Source: an uncultured Bacteroidia bacterium
GTDB taxonomy: Bacteria > Bacteroidota > Bacteroidia > Bacteroidales > Prolixibacteraceae
Assembly: GCA_903850335.1 (NCBI GenBank)
Contig: CAINLJ010000127.1
Coordinates: 1-45,814 of the forward strand
Length of the DNA: 45,814 nt
Reading direction: 5' to 3'
Below the pieces are notes generated by a model. That model made no database searches. It was not told the origin of the DNA and saw nothing but the letters and a program-made list of their open reading frames with translations. A program made the translations under genes and the position numbers. Positions 37,901-43,043 of the stretch are shown here, piece after piece (within the stretch, counting starts at the first letter, position 1; every line of letters starts with the position of its first letter).

Positions 37901-38834
37901 GCCGGCAAATACAGGTATAGCAAGTGCGACAGATAATTGCGGTAGTACACTCTCCTTAAGTTTTTCAGACGTTACAAGTCCTGGTAGCTGCCCTGGCAAT
38001 TCTGTTATAAGCCGGACATGGACGGCTGTAGATGGCTGCGGAAATGTGGGAACCTCGGTTCAAATAATAACAATCCGGGATATTTCGGCACCGGTAATCA
38101 CGTGTCCAACACCTAAAACGATTAACATTGAGGATTCATCCCTTCCTTCCAATACTGGTTTCGCAACGGCAATTGATAATTGCGATCCTAATCCTGCTAT
38201 CGCCTCCTCCGATGTTATAACACCGGGGAGCTGTCCGGGAAAGTATACGATCACCCGTAAATGGACTGCGACAGATGTCTGCCTAAATACGAGTACGTGT
38301 GACCAGATTATTACAGTTCAGGATATTACGCCACCTGAAATCACCTGTCCGGGAAATAAAACGCTAAACTGCGGAGATTCATTTATTCCTGCGTCCACGG
38401 GCACCGCTACGGCAACAGATAACAGCGGTATACTCCCGACAATTACCTATACAGATGCGGTTCAGGAAGGAACATGTGTTGGAAATCGTACAATAACGCG
38501 GTCCTGGCGTGCCACTGATAATTGTGGTAACTTTAGTGTTTGCGACCAAATTCTAATCATTCAGGATACTACACCACCGGTAATTACAAGTCCTCCAAAT
38601 ATTACAATTAATTGTGATGCGGATATTTCACCATTAGTGACAGGTTTTGCTACTGCCATTGATACCTGTGACCCAACGCCTGACATTGCCTATTCCGACA
38701 CAAACGCACCGGGTAGTTGTGCGGGAAATTCAATTATCACAAGAATCTGGTCAGCAACTGACGGATGTGGAAATAAATCAACAATTAGCCAATTAATTAC
38801 AGTCCGGGATAATACAGCTCCCATCCTGAATTGA
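25995..38834 (+). CDS. Giant secreted SprB/PKD/HYR repeat adhesin, ended by an in-frame TGA
   Basis: A 4,279-residue frame with no ATG between the preceding in-frame stop (25980) and the signal peptide. The likely start is TTG at 25995, giving RVAYSILISAFLLISNALYG as signal peptide. Order of parts: one degenerate SprB repeat (about 58-133); seven near-identical 70-aa SprB repeats (134-623); another degenerate one; a PKD-like domain; about 21 PKD-like domains (to about 2791), most with the core ICSNTLFSYTP and W-R-A; a jelly-roll domain (about 2818-2987, SETFEGATPTW to WAIDNVTVTG); then about 14 HYR-like Ig domains of 81 aa. The first of these carries a ~180-aa insertion (3063-3242). The frame stops at TGA in the middle of a HYR-like unit and continues in phase to 40913. 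It resembles SprB-class gliding or surface adhesins. No sorting domain is visible. Confidence 0.88.
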   Translation: MRVAYSILISAFLLISNALYGYIYDVENSKSFNTDNHYPPSTGPKSEYHLQTFKFQGPGVSFTKTDVTCFGASTGSIDLIISGADGTEIFSWTDDPAITTKTRTNLPAGSYVATATNGSGSTQITIAIDQPAAPLTASISSQTNVLCFGQATGSAVITAIGGTAPYVITPAQTGLTAGLHTFTVTDANGCTTSVDVTITQPAAALTASLTSQTNVLCFGQATGSAVITGTGGTAPYVITPAQTGLTAGLHTFTVTDANGCTTSVDVTITEPASALTASISSQTNVLCFGQVTGSAVITATGGTAPYVITPAQTGLTAGLHTFTVTDANGCMTSVDVTITQPSSALTASLTTQVNVLCFGQATGSAVITATGGTAPYVITPAQTGLSAGLHTFTVTDANGCTTSVDVKITQPTAALTASLTSQTNVLCFGLATGSVVITATGGTAPYVITPAQTGLTAGLHTFTVTDANGCTTSVDVTITQPSAALTASLISQTNVLCFGQATGSAVITATGGTAPYVITPAQTGLTAGLHTFTVTDANGCTTSVDVTIIQPAAALTASLTSQVNVLCFGQATGSAVITAIGGTAPYVISPAQTGLTAGLHTFTVTDANGCTTSVDVTITEPASALTLITNQVNALCYNSASGTAAVIPSGGTAPYSYTWNTTPVQITPTATGLSAGNYSVTVTDLNGCSSNANITITQPPLLSISTISSNSPICQGSALNLNVIATGGTPNYSYSWTGPNGIVSVDQNPSIINTLPVASGTYSVVVSDANGCNTTSGTLATINPTPTAILTPASQAICSGVKTSLDITGTVPGTTFSWTAALSSGTATGYTNGTGTSIAQTLTNTTSAPATITYQVTPSANGCSGTPVSVIVTVNPIPNVTATPSAQLICTGTTTGIILTSTTAGTTFSWTASVTSGSASGYSPGSGNSINQSLINISSAPAVVTYAITPTANGCSGNPISVDITINPDATLSLTSPLTTKSQVICINTPLTPITYLTGGSGTGASITSGALPAGVTGVFSSGVFTISGTPVVPGTFLYTLTTTGPCLQASASGTITSYPTPSVNVIQDRPYCTGLTTSSIAVSGPVPGTSFNWTNSNPAIGLAASGSGNIPAFLTTNSTSDPISAIITITPTANGCTGIPSTFSITVNPGPILNSPLSGSTCSGSLFTYVPLCQTSGTVFSWNRSAIAGISNTAATGSGNINETLVNVTTNPVNVTYAYTLSANGCSNIQNVIVTVLPVPALTSTLTPSDICSNTLFSYTPSYNIARSTATWSRAVVSGVSNPAGSGSGVISETLVNTTTGLVDVVYVYTVSASGCTKTQNVTVRVKPTPVLSSSLSLPSICSNSVLSYTPSSETSGVTFIWNRSASAGITPAAGSGLNNPNETLINSSASPINIIYTYTLSGQGCTNTQNVIATVLPVPVLSSPNSLSTICSNTIFSYTPASATPGTTFTWTRAGIAGISNPSASGTSNPNEVLINTTGAPVDVTYNYTLTSAGCSHSQNIVVRVNPIPSLTSSLAPQAICTNTTFNYSPAGGTSGTTYSWSRAAVTGISNPSSSGTGNINETLINTTSNPVNVTYSYILSAGGCVNPTVYNVVVTVNPRPVLTSTTAPVTICSGSLFSYVPTSITAGTIFSWTRSSVGGLSNPASSGTGDPQEVLTNTSSSAVNVTYVYSLSANGCTNPTTYNVVVTVNPVPVLTSSQTPPAICSNTLFSYTPASTTTGTIFTWNRAAIPGISNPAAAGTGNPSEILINTTNSPISVVYIYSLSSNGCSPSTFSITVTVNPQPVLTSTLVPPAICSNSLFSYTPASSTSGVLFNWTRAAQPGISNPASSGTGDPAETLFNTTAVPANVSYTYTLTAKGCASATPYNVVVLVNPVATLTSTLAPSAICSNSLFSYTPTSSTPGTVFNWTRNIISGISNPAGSGTDDPNETLINTTNAPVVVTYVYTLSGGGCSNTSTANVNVLVNPNPLITSSLNPPAICTNTTFFYTPAGNIPGTSFSWNRAMVPGITNSSGTGTGNPNETLVNTTSDPVNVTYKYTLTANGCVNSSTYDVIVSVKPKPVLSSTLNPPAICNNSLFSYLPTSNTAGTQFSWSRGLVAGISNLAASGTGDPNEILINTTNAPVNALYVYQLSANGCTNSTVYHVTVTVNPDPVLTSTLTPSGICSNSVFSYNPTSYTGGTTFSWSRASVAGISNAPASGTNNPMETLINTTTSPISVTFNYSLSANGCTNPVTYSVVVIVNPVPVLTSSLSPPAICSNTLFSYTPLSDIAGTTFAWTRSAVPGISNQASSGADNPNETLINTSNVPVSVTYIYRLNHGSCANPTPYNVVVQVNPTPALGTTLNPPGICSNNVFSYLPSGNINGSTFQWNRPAVAGISNPAASGSDNPNETLVNTTTNPVTVSYIYSVSASGCSNTQNVNVAVTPEPALTSSLAPPGICSNTLFAYLPTSNISGTTYTWSRAAIAGITNSATTGTGNISEILVNSTGSPITVNYVYTLSAGGCVNPNTYTVSVSVIPSPILTSSPSPADICSGSIFSYNPTSSTSGITFNWSRAAIAGISNPQATGTGNPDETLMNTTGATIYVTYVYSLSINGCSPPPVFNVTFGVKPVPVLTSSLTPTGICSNTLFSYNPASSTPGTTFTWTRAAVTGISNQAASGNDNPNEYPDNTTTSPIDVGYVYTLTANGCTNTQNVTVRVTPMPTLTSLINPPNVCSTHPFTYTPTSNVTGITFNWSRAAVAGISNPAATGVGAINENLVNTTLSSVMVTYIYTLSLNGCTNSAIVQVLVVPAPPVTVNSSSTTVCAGGTIDLSSSTTVTLQKISLLSETFEGATPTWTKTNNSSGGTAASQASTAWAPHADGYLTFHSNNNSQFYLSNSSGHSGTTSTILQSPQISIAGYSILTLDFYHYYRYNSVESAKVDVSTNNGTTWTTVATYTSTQGSPAAFAHPSIDLSSFTPNANITIRFKYDASQDYYWAIDNVTVTGTVSPTINWSSVPSGFTSTLASPTNVSIAQTTTYTATYSYPGFTCTGQASVTVQKIVDTEPPVIINVPPDVTFECGDCITAFTNADFEQNQTINPWAYVHNPGVPGWLTTAPKGNMEIQHSGCAPCGNPISYQGNYHAELNSDEMGDFYQQFCTVPTTTVQVIFHHMKRVPPSPNNLPDVMGVFTGPDLAHLTQVYTASTTSTTSWTTNIVNVPIPVGQISTIFLFRAISTSSGNLTYGNLIDGIQAVTLFDSFLLPSATDNCPGVDLSINEQKIPGTCASNYTLIRTWTAKDAAGNVSTAKQTVTVGDFIAPVLHGIPADMTISCETPVPALPTITATDNCVPPPSITITYLGETITPGSCPNNYTLTRSWKATDLCNNSSTGSYKITVRDITAPVITLPPPILISCGTSILPAFTGMATVTDNCDPNPVLTWTDKTTPGSCPGNFVINRTWIATDQCGNSTTAIQAIVLQDITVQDITPPVITLPPAFPVNCGSPANPADIGWATVTDNCDPNPTLTYTDVNTPGTCSGNSRIIRTWTSVDACGNVRNIDQTIIIQDIVPPVISLPANITISCDASAFPAVTGTATATDNCDPAPVITYADVINPGSCGSSRIVSRTWTATDACGNISHAVQTITKQDNTPPVINCPIPITINCDASSLPANTGTATATDNCDLSPLITYTDVTVPGSETGNSQITRTWKATDACGNYSNCVQLITVHDVNPPIITCPANITLNCNELPVTATTGIATAIDNCDPAPVITYSDVTVLGSCPGSSILSRTWTARDASGNLSACVQTITIQDVTPPVITCPGNKSVNCDESTDPTVTGTSKATDNCDPSPVITYNDAISAGSCPGNHNISRTWTARDACGNISTCVQIITIQDIKPPVITCPQNITISCSSSSLPASTGVATAVDGCDTDPVINYSDIINPGSCASNYTISRTWKATDNCGNSVTCIQTITVQDNTPPVIVCPSNLTINCQSSILPANTGIASATDNCGSTLSLSFSDVTSPGSCPGNSVISRTWTAVDGCGNVGTSVQIITIRDISAPVITCPTPKTINIEDSSLPSNTGFATAIDNCDPNPAIASSDVITPGSCPGKYTITRKWTATDVCLNTSTCDQIITVQDITPPEITCPGNKTLNCGDSFIPASTGTATATDNSGILPTITYTDAVQEGTCVGNRTITRSWRATDNCGNFSVCDQILIIQDTTPPVITSPPNITINCDADISPLVTGFATAIDTCDPTPDIAYSDTNAPGSCAGNSIITRIWSATDGCGNKSTISQLITVRDNTAPILN
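26395..27864 (+). repeat. Seven tandem 210-bp SprB repeats
   Basis: TGTTTCGGTC recurs at exactly 210-bp spacing (26433, 26643, 26853 and so on to 27693), and all seven copies are nearly identical at DNA level. Copies 1-4 share the reading CTGCCGGTTTACA, while copies 5-7 share CCGCAGGATT, so the array has two sub-blocks, which suggests recent block duplication. Each unit encodes the SprB-type pattern GTAPYVITPAQTGL, then GLHTFTVTDANGC. Confidence 0.92.
29449..34365 (+). repeat. Eighteen consecutive ~90-aa PKD-like domain repeats
   Basis: Each unit of about 267-276 bp encodes a start near PVLTS, a CSNTLFSYTP-like core, then TFxWxRAAVxGISNPAxSGTGNPNETLxNTT, and ends VTYxYTLSANGC ... VTVNP. The units are diverged at DNA level, unlike the SprB array, so this part is older. 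Four looser relatives precede it from about 28345. Confidence 0.85.
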
Positions 38835-39540
38835 CCGGCAACAATAACAATCAATTGTGACGATTCATCGCTACCTGAAGTTACCGGAGAAGCTACAGCG
38901 ACAGATAATTGCGATCCATCCCCTTCGTTAAGTTATACTGATAAAATTCAAGCAGGCAGCTGTGCAAACAATTATACAATCACAAGAACCTGGCTGGCTA
39001 CCGACAAATGTAATAATTCCAGTACGGGTGTTCAGACTATTGTGGTTCAGGATGTAACACCTCCTTCGATAACATGTCCGGGCCCGCTTATGGTTGAATG
39101 TTTATCTGATGTACCGGCACCTGATATATCTAAAGTCCAGGTTAGTGACAATTGTGGAGGCGTTGTGACAGTAGTTCACACAGGTGATGTTTCTGACGGA
39201 AATAATTGCCCAAATTTCATTACGCGTACCTACAAGGCAACCGATGAATGTGGAAATTCATCTACCTGTTCACAATTTATCATAATAGAAGATCACACAC
39301 CACCGGTACTTGCAGGTGTCCCGGATGATCTCACAGTTGAGTGCATTGCAGTACCTGCAGCAGGAAGCGTTACTGCAACAGATAATTGTAACCTACCTCC
39401 CGTAGTCACCTTTATTGAGACAACACTCCCGAGATCCTGTCCGGGAAGTTATACGACATCCAGAAAGTGGACAGCGACAGATAAATGTAACAACTCCATA
39501 AGTGCCACGCAAGTGATAACTGTTCAGGACATTACTCCTC
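35118..39540 (+). repeat. HYR-like Ig domain array (~81 aa per unit)
   Basis: Units read PPVITCPxNITINC, then TATDNCDPxPVITY, GSCPGN, ISRTWTATDACGNxSTC and VQTITVQD. Sixteen units run to about 39540, fourteen of them up to and including the one interrupted by TGA. The first unit is split by a ~180-aa insertion at about 35181-35718. The strand-A and strand-G cysteines come and go together from unit to unit. Confidence 0.85.
38832..38834 (+). other. In-frame TGA inside a HYR-like unit of the giant gene
   Basis: The unit reads APILN-stop-PATITINC, where sibling units read PPVINCP or PPVITCP. One base (TGT to TGA) separates the stop from the expected Cys codon, and the repeat continues perfectly in the same frame. 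It may be a nonsense mutation, a sequencing or assembly error, or read-through. Confidence 0.85.
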
Positions 39541-40913
39541 CGGCAATAACCTGTCCGGTTGCGGGTAATCAAACAGTTGATACAAACTCGGGCAATGTGT
39601 ATCTCCACCCAAATACAACATGGGACGCCTCTGCCACTGATGCCTGCAGTAATTTTTCTCTTGATGCTACATTAAGCGGTGCTACAACAGGAAGTGCTCT
39701 CCCGTCATTAAAAGGTATTGCCTTCAATTCAGGAGTCACAACAGTGACGTGGAATGCAATGGATGCATGCGGTAATCACTCAACCTATTCTTATCCTGTT
39801 ACTGTTAATGCCGGTGCAGATTTGTCAATCTCTATCGCGGCCCTACCAACCACAGTAACTCTGGGGCAGAATCTGGCTTATACAATCTGGGTAAAAAATC
39901 TTGGACCATCACCAGCCGCTAATGTAACAGTTAGTGAAATACTACCCCCAGGATTGAAATTAGTGAGTTTCTCTTCAAACCTTGGGACCTGGGATGGGAA
40001 TTCAACCTGGTCAGTTGGAAGTCTAAATTTCGCTGATATCGCAACTCTTACAATTACGGCACAGGCAGATCTTAACCATTGTTCGGATTTCACAAACACT
40101 GTTACTGTAACTTCTGCCACAGCTGACCCGGTTCTCACAAATAATACAGCCTCTGAAACGACAACTACTTTAGATTCCACAGATCCCATAATACTAAATT
40201 GTCCGGTTACACGGATTATAGCGGGATGCACAACCGGCGACATCAGTGGGCCTGTTTTTTCAATTGCGACGGCAACATCTGATTACACTGAATTCAGTAA
40301 TTCGATAAATCAGGGAAATGCTACCGACAATTGTGGTATCACGGCCGTAACTTATCAGGATGTTGCAAATGGAAGTGCACCTATAGTAGTTTTCAGAACG
40401 TGGACAATAATTGATGGAGCGGGCAATAAATCCACATGTCAGCAAAGGATTGAAGTAGTGGACAATACTCCGCCGGCTTTTAATCCTCCGTCACCTTTCA
40501 GCTTTTGTGTGGAGAATGTTACCTCAGCCGCATATGTCGCAAACGGATTAAAGATTAATCCAGACCCGGATTATTACCTGTTTAGAAAAGGGAACACGGT
40601 ACTCGATCTCGATGCTGTTACGAATAGTTTTAGCGATAACTGCTGTGATGTAGCCAGCCTCATCATTCATTGGAGGATCGATTTTACGGATACCCCAAAT
40701 CAAATTCCGCCTCCTGCCGTTCTCAGACATGCTTCGATTACAGGAACAGGGCAACCTTCTGCATACGGTTCAGATATTATTATGCCTGGAGACGGAGTAA
40801 GCTTTAAGAGTGTCATTCATACAATATCCTACTGGTTAGTAGATTGTAACGGAAATTCTTCTATAAACAAGACTGTAAACATTACTATAAATCCCAGACC
40901 AAACGTCAGGTAA
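39042..40913 (+). CDS. C-terminal remainder of the giant adhesin (HYR-like, DUF11 and end domains)
   Basis: It lies in the same frame as the upstream giant gene; reading through the TGA, the segment runs from 38835. A GTG at 39042 opens a 623-residue frame but falls in the middle of a repeat (VQDVTPPSITCPGPL), with no signal peptide, so it is a remainder and not an independent gene. Parts: two to three HYR-like units, a HYR domain with VTTVTWNAMDACGN, a DUF11-type domain (about 39820-40150, DLSISIAALPTTVTLGQNLA), then two further Ig-like segments ending SYWLVDCNGNSSINKTVNIT. The protein ends NPRPNVR with no type IX sorting domain. If read-through or correction restores the frame, the complete protein is about 4,972 aa. 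Confidence 0.75.
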   Translation: MVQDVTPPSITCPGPLMVECLSDVPAPDISKVQVSDNCGGVVTVVHTGDVSDGNNCPNFITRTYKATDECGNSSTCSQFIIIEDHTPPVLAGVPDDLTVECIAVPAAGSVTATDNCNLPPVVTFIETTLPRSCPGSYTTSRKWTATDKCNNSISATQVITVQDITPPAITCPVAGNQTVDTNSGNVYLHPNTTWDASATDACSNFSLDATLSGATTGSALPSLKGIAFNSGVTTVTWNAMDACGNHSTYSYPVTVNAGADLSISIAALPTTVTLGQNLAYTIWVKNLGPSPAANVTVSEILPPGLKLVSFSSNLGTWDGNSTWSVGSLNFADIATLTITAQADLNHCSDFTNTVTVTSATADPVLTNNTASETTTTLDSTDPIILNCPVTRIIAGCTTGDISGPVFSIATATSDYTEFSNSINQGNATDNCGITAVTYQDVANGSAPIVVFRTWTIIDGAGNKSTCQQRIEVVDNTPPAFNPPSPFSFCVENVTSAAYVANGLKINPDPDYYLFRKGNTVLDLDAVTNSFSDNCCDVASLIIHWRIDFTDTPNQIPPPAVLRHASITGTGQPSAYGSDIIMPGDGVSFKSVIHTISYWLVDCNGNSSINKTVNITINPRPNVR

Positions 40914-40937
40914 TTACATACTTATTATCCTTAAAAA

Positions 40938-41083
40938 ATGAGGAAAATGAAACAACTGTCACTAATTGAAAACAATTGCTCAGGGAAATATGATGCATTT
41001 AACATCTTCCTGACTCAGAATAAGGGAAAGGGTCCGCCTGGACGGTGAGCTGGTCCGGGAAGGGCAATCATCCGTTTCCGGAC
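40938..41083 (+). promoter_or_regulatory. Structured leader with small ORF upstream of the 347-aa protein gene
   Basis: The spacer 40914-41175 holds a 36-codon frame, MRKMKQLSLIENNCSGKYDA and so on (40938-41048). Its end runs into a small hairpin, GTCC-GCCT-GGAC (41032-41043). A second, stronger hairpin follows: GTCCGGGAA (41053-41061) pairs with TTTCCGGAC (41075-41083) around GGGCAATCATCCG. No T-run follows. It could be a leader-peptide or RNA regulatory element, or a processing site between the giant gene and the next. Coding of the small frame is doubtful. Confidence 0.4.
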
Positions 41084-41175
41084 TTGATCAAAATAAGCTT
41101 AAATAATAATCAATAATAAAACAAATTTTTTTATTACCAATTCTCAAATCAATTTCACAATTAATTATTACTATC

Positions 41176-42219
41176 ATGAAAAAGCAAATTTTTATTCTCG
41201 TATTGGCAATTTTTTCAAGTGTTGCAACAGCCTTAGGTCAGGCAGTACCAGGAACTCCAGCTGTTCCGTTAACCTGTGCGGCAAATGACCCGTTAAACCC
41301 AATTGCAGGTCGTCCGTATGATTATCAGGCTATTTTAGCCCCTGCCGGAGGAACAGCTTTTTGGTATGCAACCAAGTCTACAACGTTTACAACAGCAGGT
41401 GCAAGAGTCGCAACAATTATTCCTGCAGACGGAGTAGCTATTGCCACAGGAGCAGTAAATTACAATACACCAATTACCCCAGCCGCATCACCAACATCTA
41501 CAACAGTAACCTGGACCTCGGCAGGACTTGCAGGTATTGATAAGACTACAAACCCCTTGTTTATGGTAGTCGAGTATTCTGGACCAACATGTTCAAACAA
41601 CCTTAAGGTGATGCAGATCATCCCAAAAATCGCGTTCACAGTTGATATTACCAACATGGCACATGGAGCTACACCTACTCCTCTCGCATATGGAGTCGCT
41701 GAAAGCCAGTGTTTTGATTTGGTTCAATCAGCTAAATTCGATTTGGCAACAGGTCAGGTTATCATTGACTATGGAACAAACGTTCTTTATTTCGAAGTAA
41801 TCGGAGCCAACTTTACAGGTAATTACCTTCCAACATTGAGGCTCACAGGACTACAGGGAACACAAACAGCTACAATAGACTGGGGTTATACAATCGGTAC
41901 TTACGGATCAAATCTTGTCACAGATCAGTCTGGTGCAACAGTTACAACTCCACAGTTTACTGTTACTACTACGGCTCCTTCCACAGACAAAGGTGTATCT
42001 ATTTATGTAAGAGTTACGGTAAAGAATCATGGTTTTGAAGGACTTGCTGACACTCCTCTTACCTTGGCCGTTGAAGCCATTGATGGTACTCCACAAGCCA
42101 ATAAGGATGTAGATCCTGACTGCGTTACCTTTACAGATTATGGTGACCTTGCTGTTCAGACACTCAATTTGAGGCCATCCGTTACTCCAGGTACTCCAAT
42201 GATGCCACAGGTTCCTTAA
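41176..42219 (+). CDS. Secreted protein of unknown function (347 aa)
   Basis: It has a signal peptide (MKKQIFILVLAIFSSVATAL, then GQ). The mature protein is rich in Thr, Ala, Pro and Gly. The first ~130 mature residues look like a PKD/Ig-like module: GRPYDYQAILAPAGGTAFWY, then TTVTWTSAG, ending at TCSNNLKVMQIIP (138-150). The 220-aa protein encoded next carries the matching CTNNLKI. The second half (about 151-335) is a beta-rich region, with CFDLVQSAKFDLATGQVIID and YFEVIGANFTGNYLPTLRLT. I know no named family for it. It ends PGTPMMPQVP, without a type IX sorting domain or lipobox. It lies 262 bp after the giant adhesin gene, is clearly exported, and is flanked by structured spacers. A role as an accessory or subunit of the surface structure is inferred. 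Confidence 0.8.
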   Translation: MKKQIFILVLAIFSSVATALGQAVPGTPAVPLTCAANDPLNPIAGRPYDYQAILAPAGGTAFWYATKSTTFTTAGARVATIIPADGVAIATGAVNYNTPITPAASPTSTTVTWTSAGLAGIDKTTNPLFMVVEYSGPTCSNNLKVMQIIPKIAFTVDITNMAHGATPTPLAYGVAESQCFDLVQSAKFDLATGQVIIDYGTNVLYFEVIGANFTGNYLPTLRLTGLQGTQTATIDWGYTIGTYGSNLVTDQSGATVTTPQFTVTTTAPSTDKGVSIYVRVTVKNHGFEGLADTPLTLAVEAIDGTPQANKDVDPDCVTFTDYGDLAVQTLNLRPSVTPGTPMMPQVP

Positions 42220-42273
42220 TTTCTTAATTATTTAATTTTTCAGAACAAATTGCTTTTTCATGGTCCGCTACTT

Positions 42274-42303
42274 CATCCGGTCAGGCCAAAGTCTGACCGG
42301 ATG
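42274..42303 (+). promoter_or_regulatory. Perfect 11-bp stem hairpin downstream of the 347-aa gene
   Basis: CATCCGGTCAG and CTGACCGGATG pair perfectly around the 8-nt loop GCCAAAGT, 54 bp after the stop codon. There is no T-run, so it may protect the 3' end or be a T-less terminator. Confidence 0.65.
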
Positions 42304-42481
42304 GTAGGCAGGGAAATGAAAAAAGACTAAAAAACTGATAATTATGAACCATGAAAAAATATCCTCATGGCCCACCCGGCCAAAACGCTTATTGTATCAA
42401 AAATACAAGAGGCGATCCTAACTTATGGATAAATAGTTTTTTTCGGGCACAAATAACGTATTTCGGTTGCCATTATGATAT

Positions 42482-42520
42482 CTGACTTACCTGTTAAAAC
42501 AGTGTATGTCAGGCTTTTTT
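42482..42520 (+). terminator. Rho-independent terminator
   Basis: CTGACTTACCTGT and ACAGTGTATGTCAG fold into an interrupted stem (about 12 pairs, TAAA loop), then GCTTTTTTG follows. It lies about 260 bp past the 347-aa gene and separates it from the 220-aa gene. Confidence 0.75.
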
Positions 42521-42652
42521 GTTTCTAAGCGAGAAATATTTTGGGTTCAGTTTGCCTTCATCTGACGGTTTATTAACCCTGCTTTTCCGTTAAAACCACA
42601 AAGAATATCAATAATGACACACAACCGGGATGGGCCTGATATTGGGTTCGCC

Positions 42653-42926
42653 GGGCCATTTTGTGGCGCCCCTGACGACCCTCGGATCAATGGCCCCAAC
42701 TTTCGCAGAGAATCTGCTATTGTGCTTATATTCATTTATATAACTGACTTTTTACAGTCAGGATGGGGATGTAGTGTCTTAAATAAAATCAAAAAAATGA
42801 AAAATGGTCCATAACAAAGGAGGACCTGGTACAAGGCTCACATGTATTCCAGGGCAATCAAACGGGATTCTGTACCCGAATGTGAGCCAAGAAAACAGAT
42901 TATTTCTTAATCAATTAATAATCTGT
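42653..42926 (+). ncRNA. Candidate structured RNA or leader between terminator and the 220-aa gene
   Basis: The spacer 42220-43043 (824 bp) has no convincing gene. Past the terminator it holds a row of inverted repeats: GGGCCATT/AATGGCCC (42653-42696), CTGACT/AGTCAG (42744-42761), GGTCC/GGACC (42806-42826), GGCTCACAT/ATGTGAGCC (42835-42888) enclosing CGGG/CCCG, and ACAGATTAT/ATAATCTGT (42895-42926). GGTACA (42828) can also pair with TGTACC (42871), a possible pseudoknot. GGGCAATCA at 42852 recurs in the leader of the 347-aa gene. The class is unknown and the boundaries uncertain. Confidence 0.4.
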
Positions 42927-43043
42927 GCTTTAATCAGATTTTAAAATCTGGATATAGAGGAACTATATGCTTTAGGAAAGAGGAAAAATGAAATTAGTGC
43001 GAAAGGCTAATAAAAATATTAGAAAGCTGAAGTTGTAAATTAA

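Noticed and set aside
38832-38834. Selenocysteine or recoded TGA
   Set aside because: A Cys-to-TGA exchange fits selenocysteine superficially, but no convincing stem-loop follows the codon and a structural Ig-fold Cys is not a redox site. TGA also does not occur inside any other gene here.
42614-42814. A 66-aa plus-strand frame in the spacer before the 220-aa gene
   Set aside because: It has mixed composition, no signal or domain, and crosses strong inverted repeats. It is more likely an accident of a structured RNA region.
42835-42888. Resemblance to a cyclic-di-GMP (GEMM) riboswitch through the AGGGCAA element
   Set aside because: The second conserved half (GGGACGCAAAGCC-like) and the GNRA receptor layout are missing.
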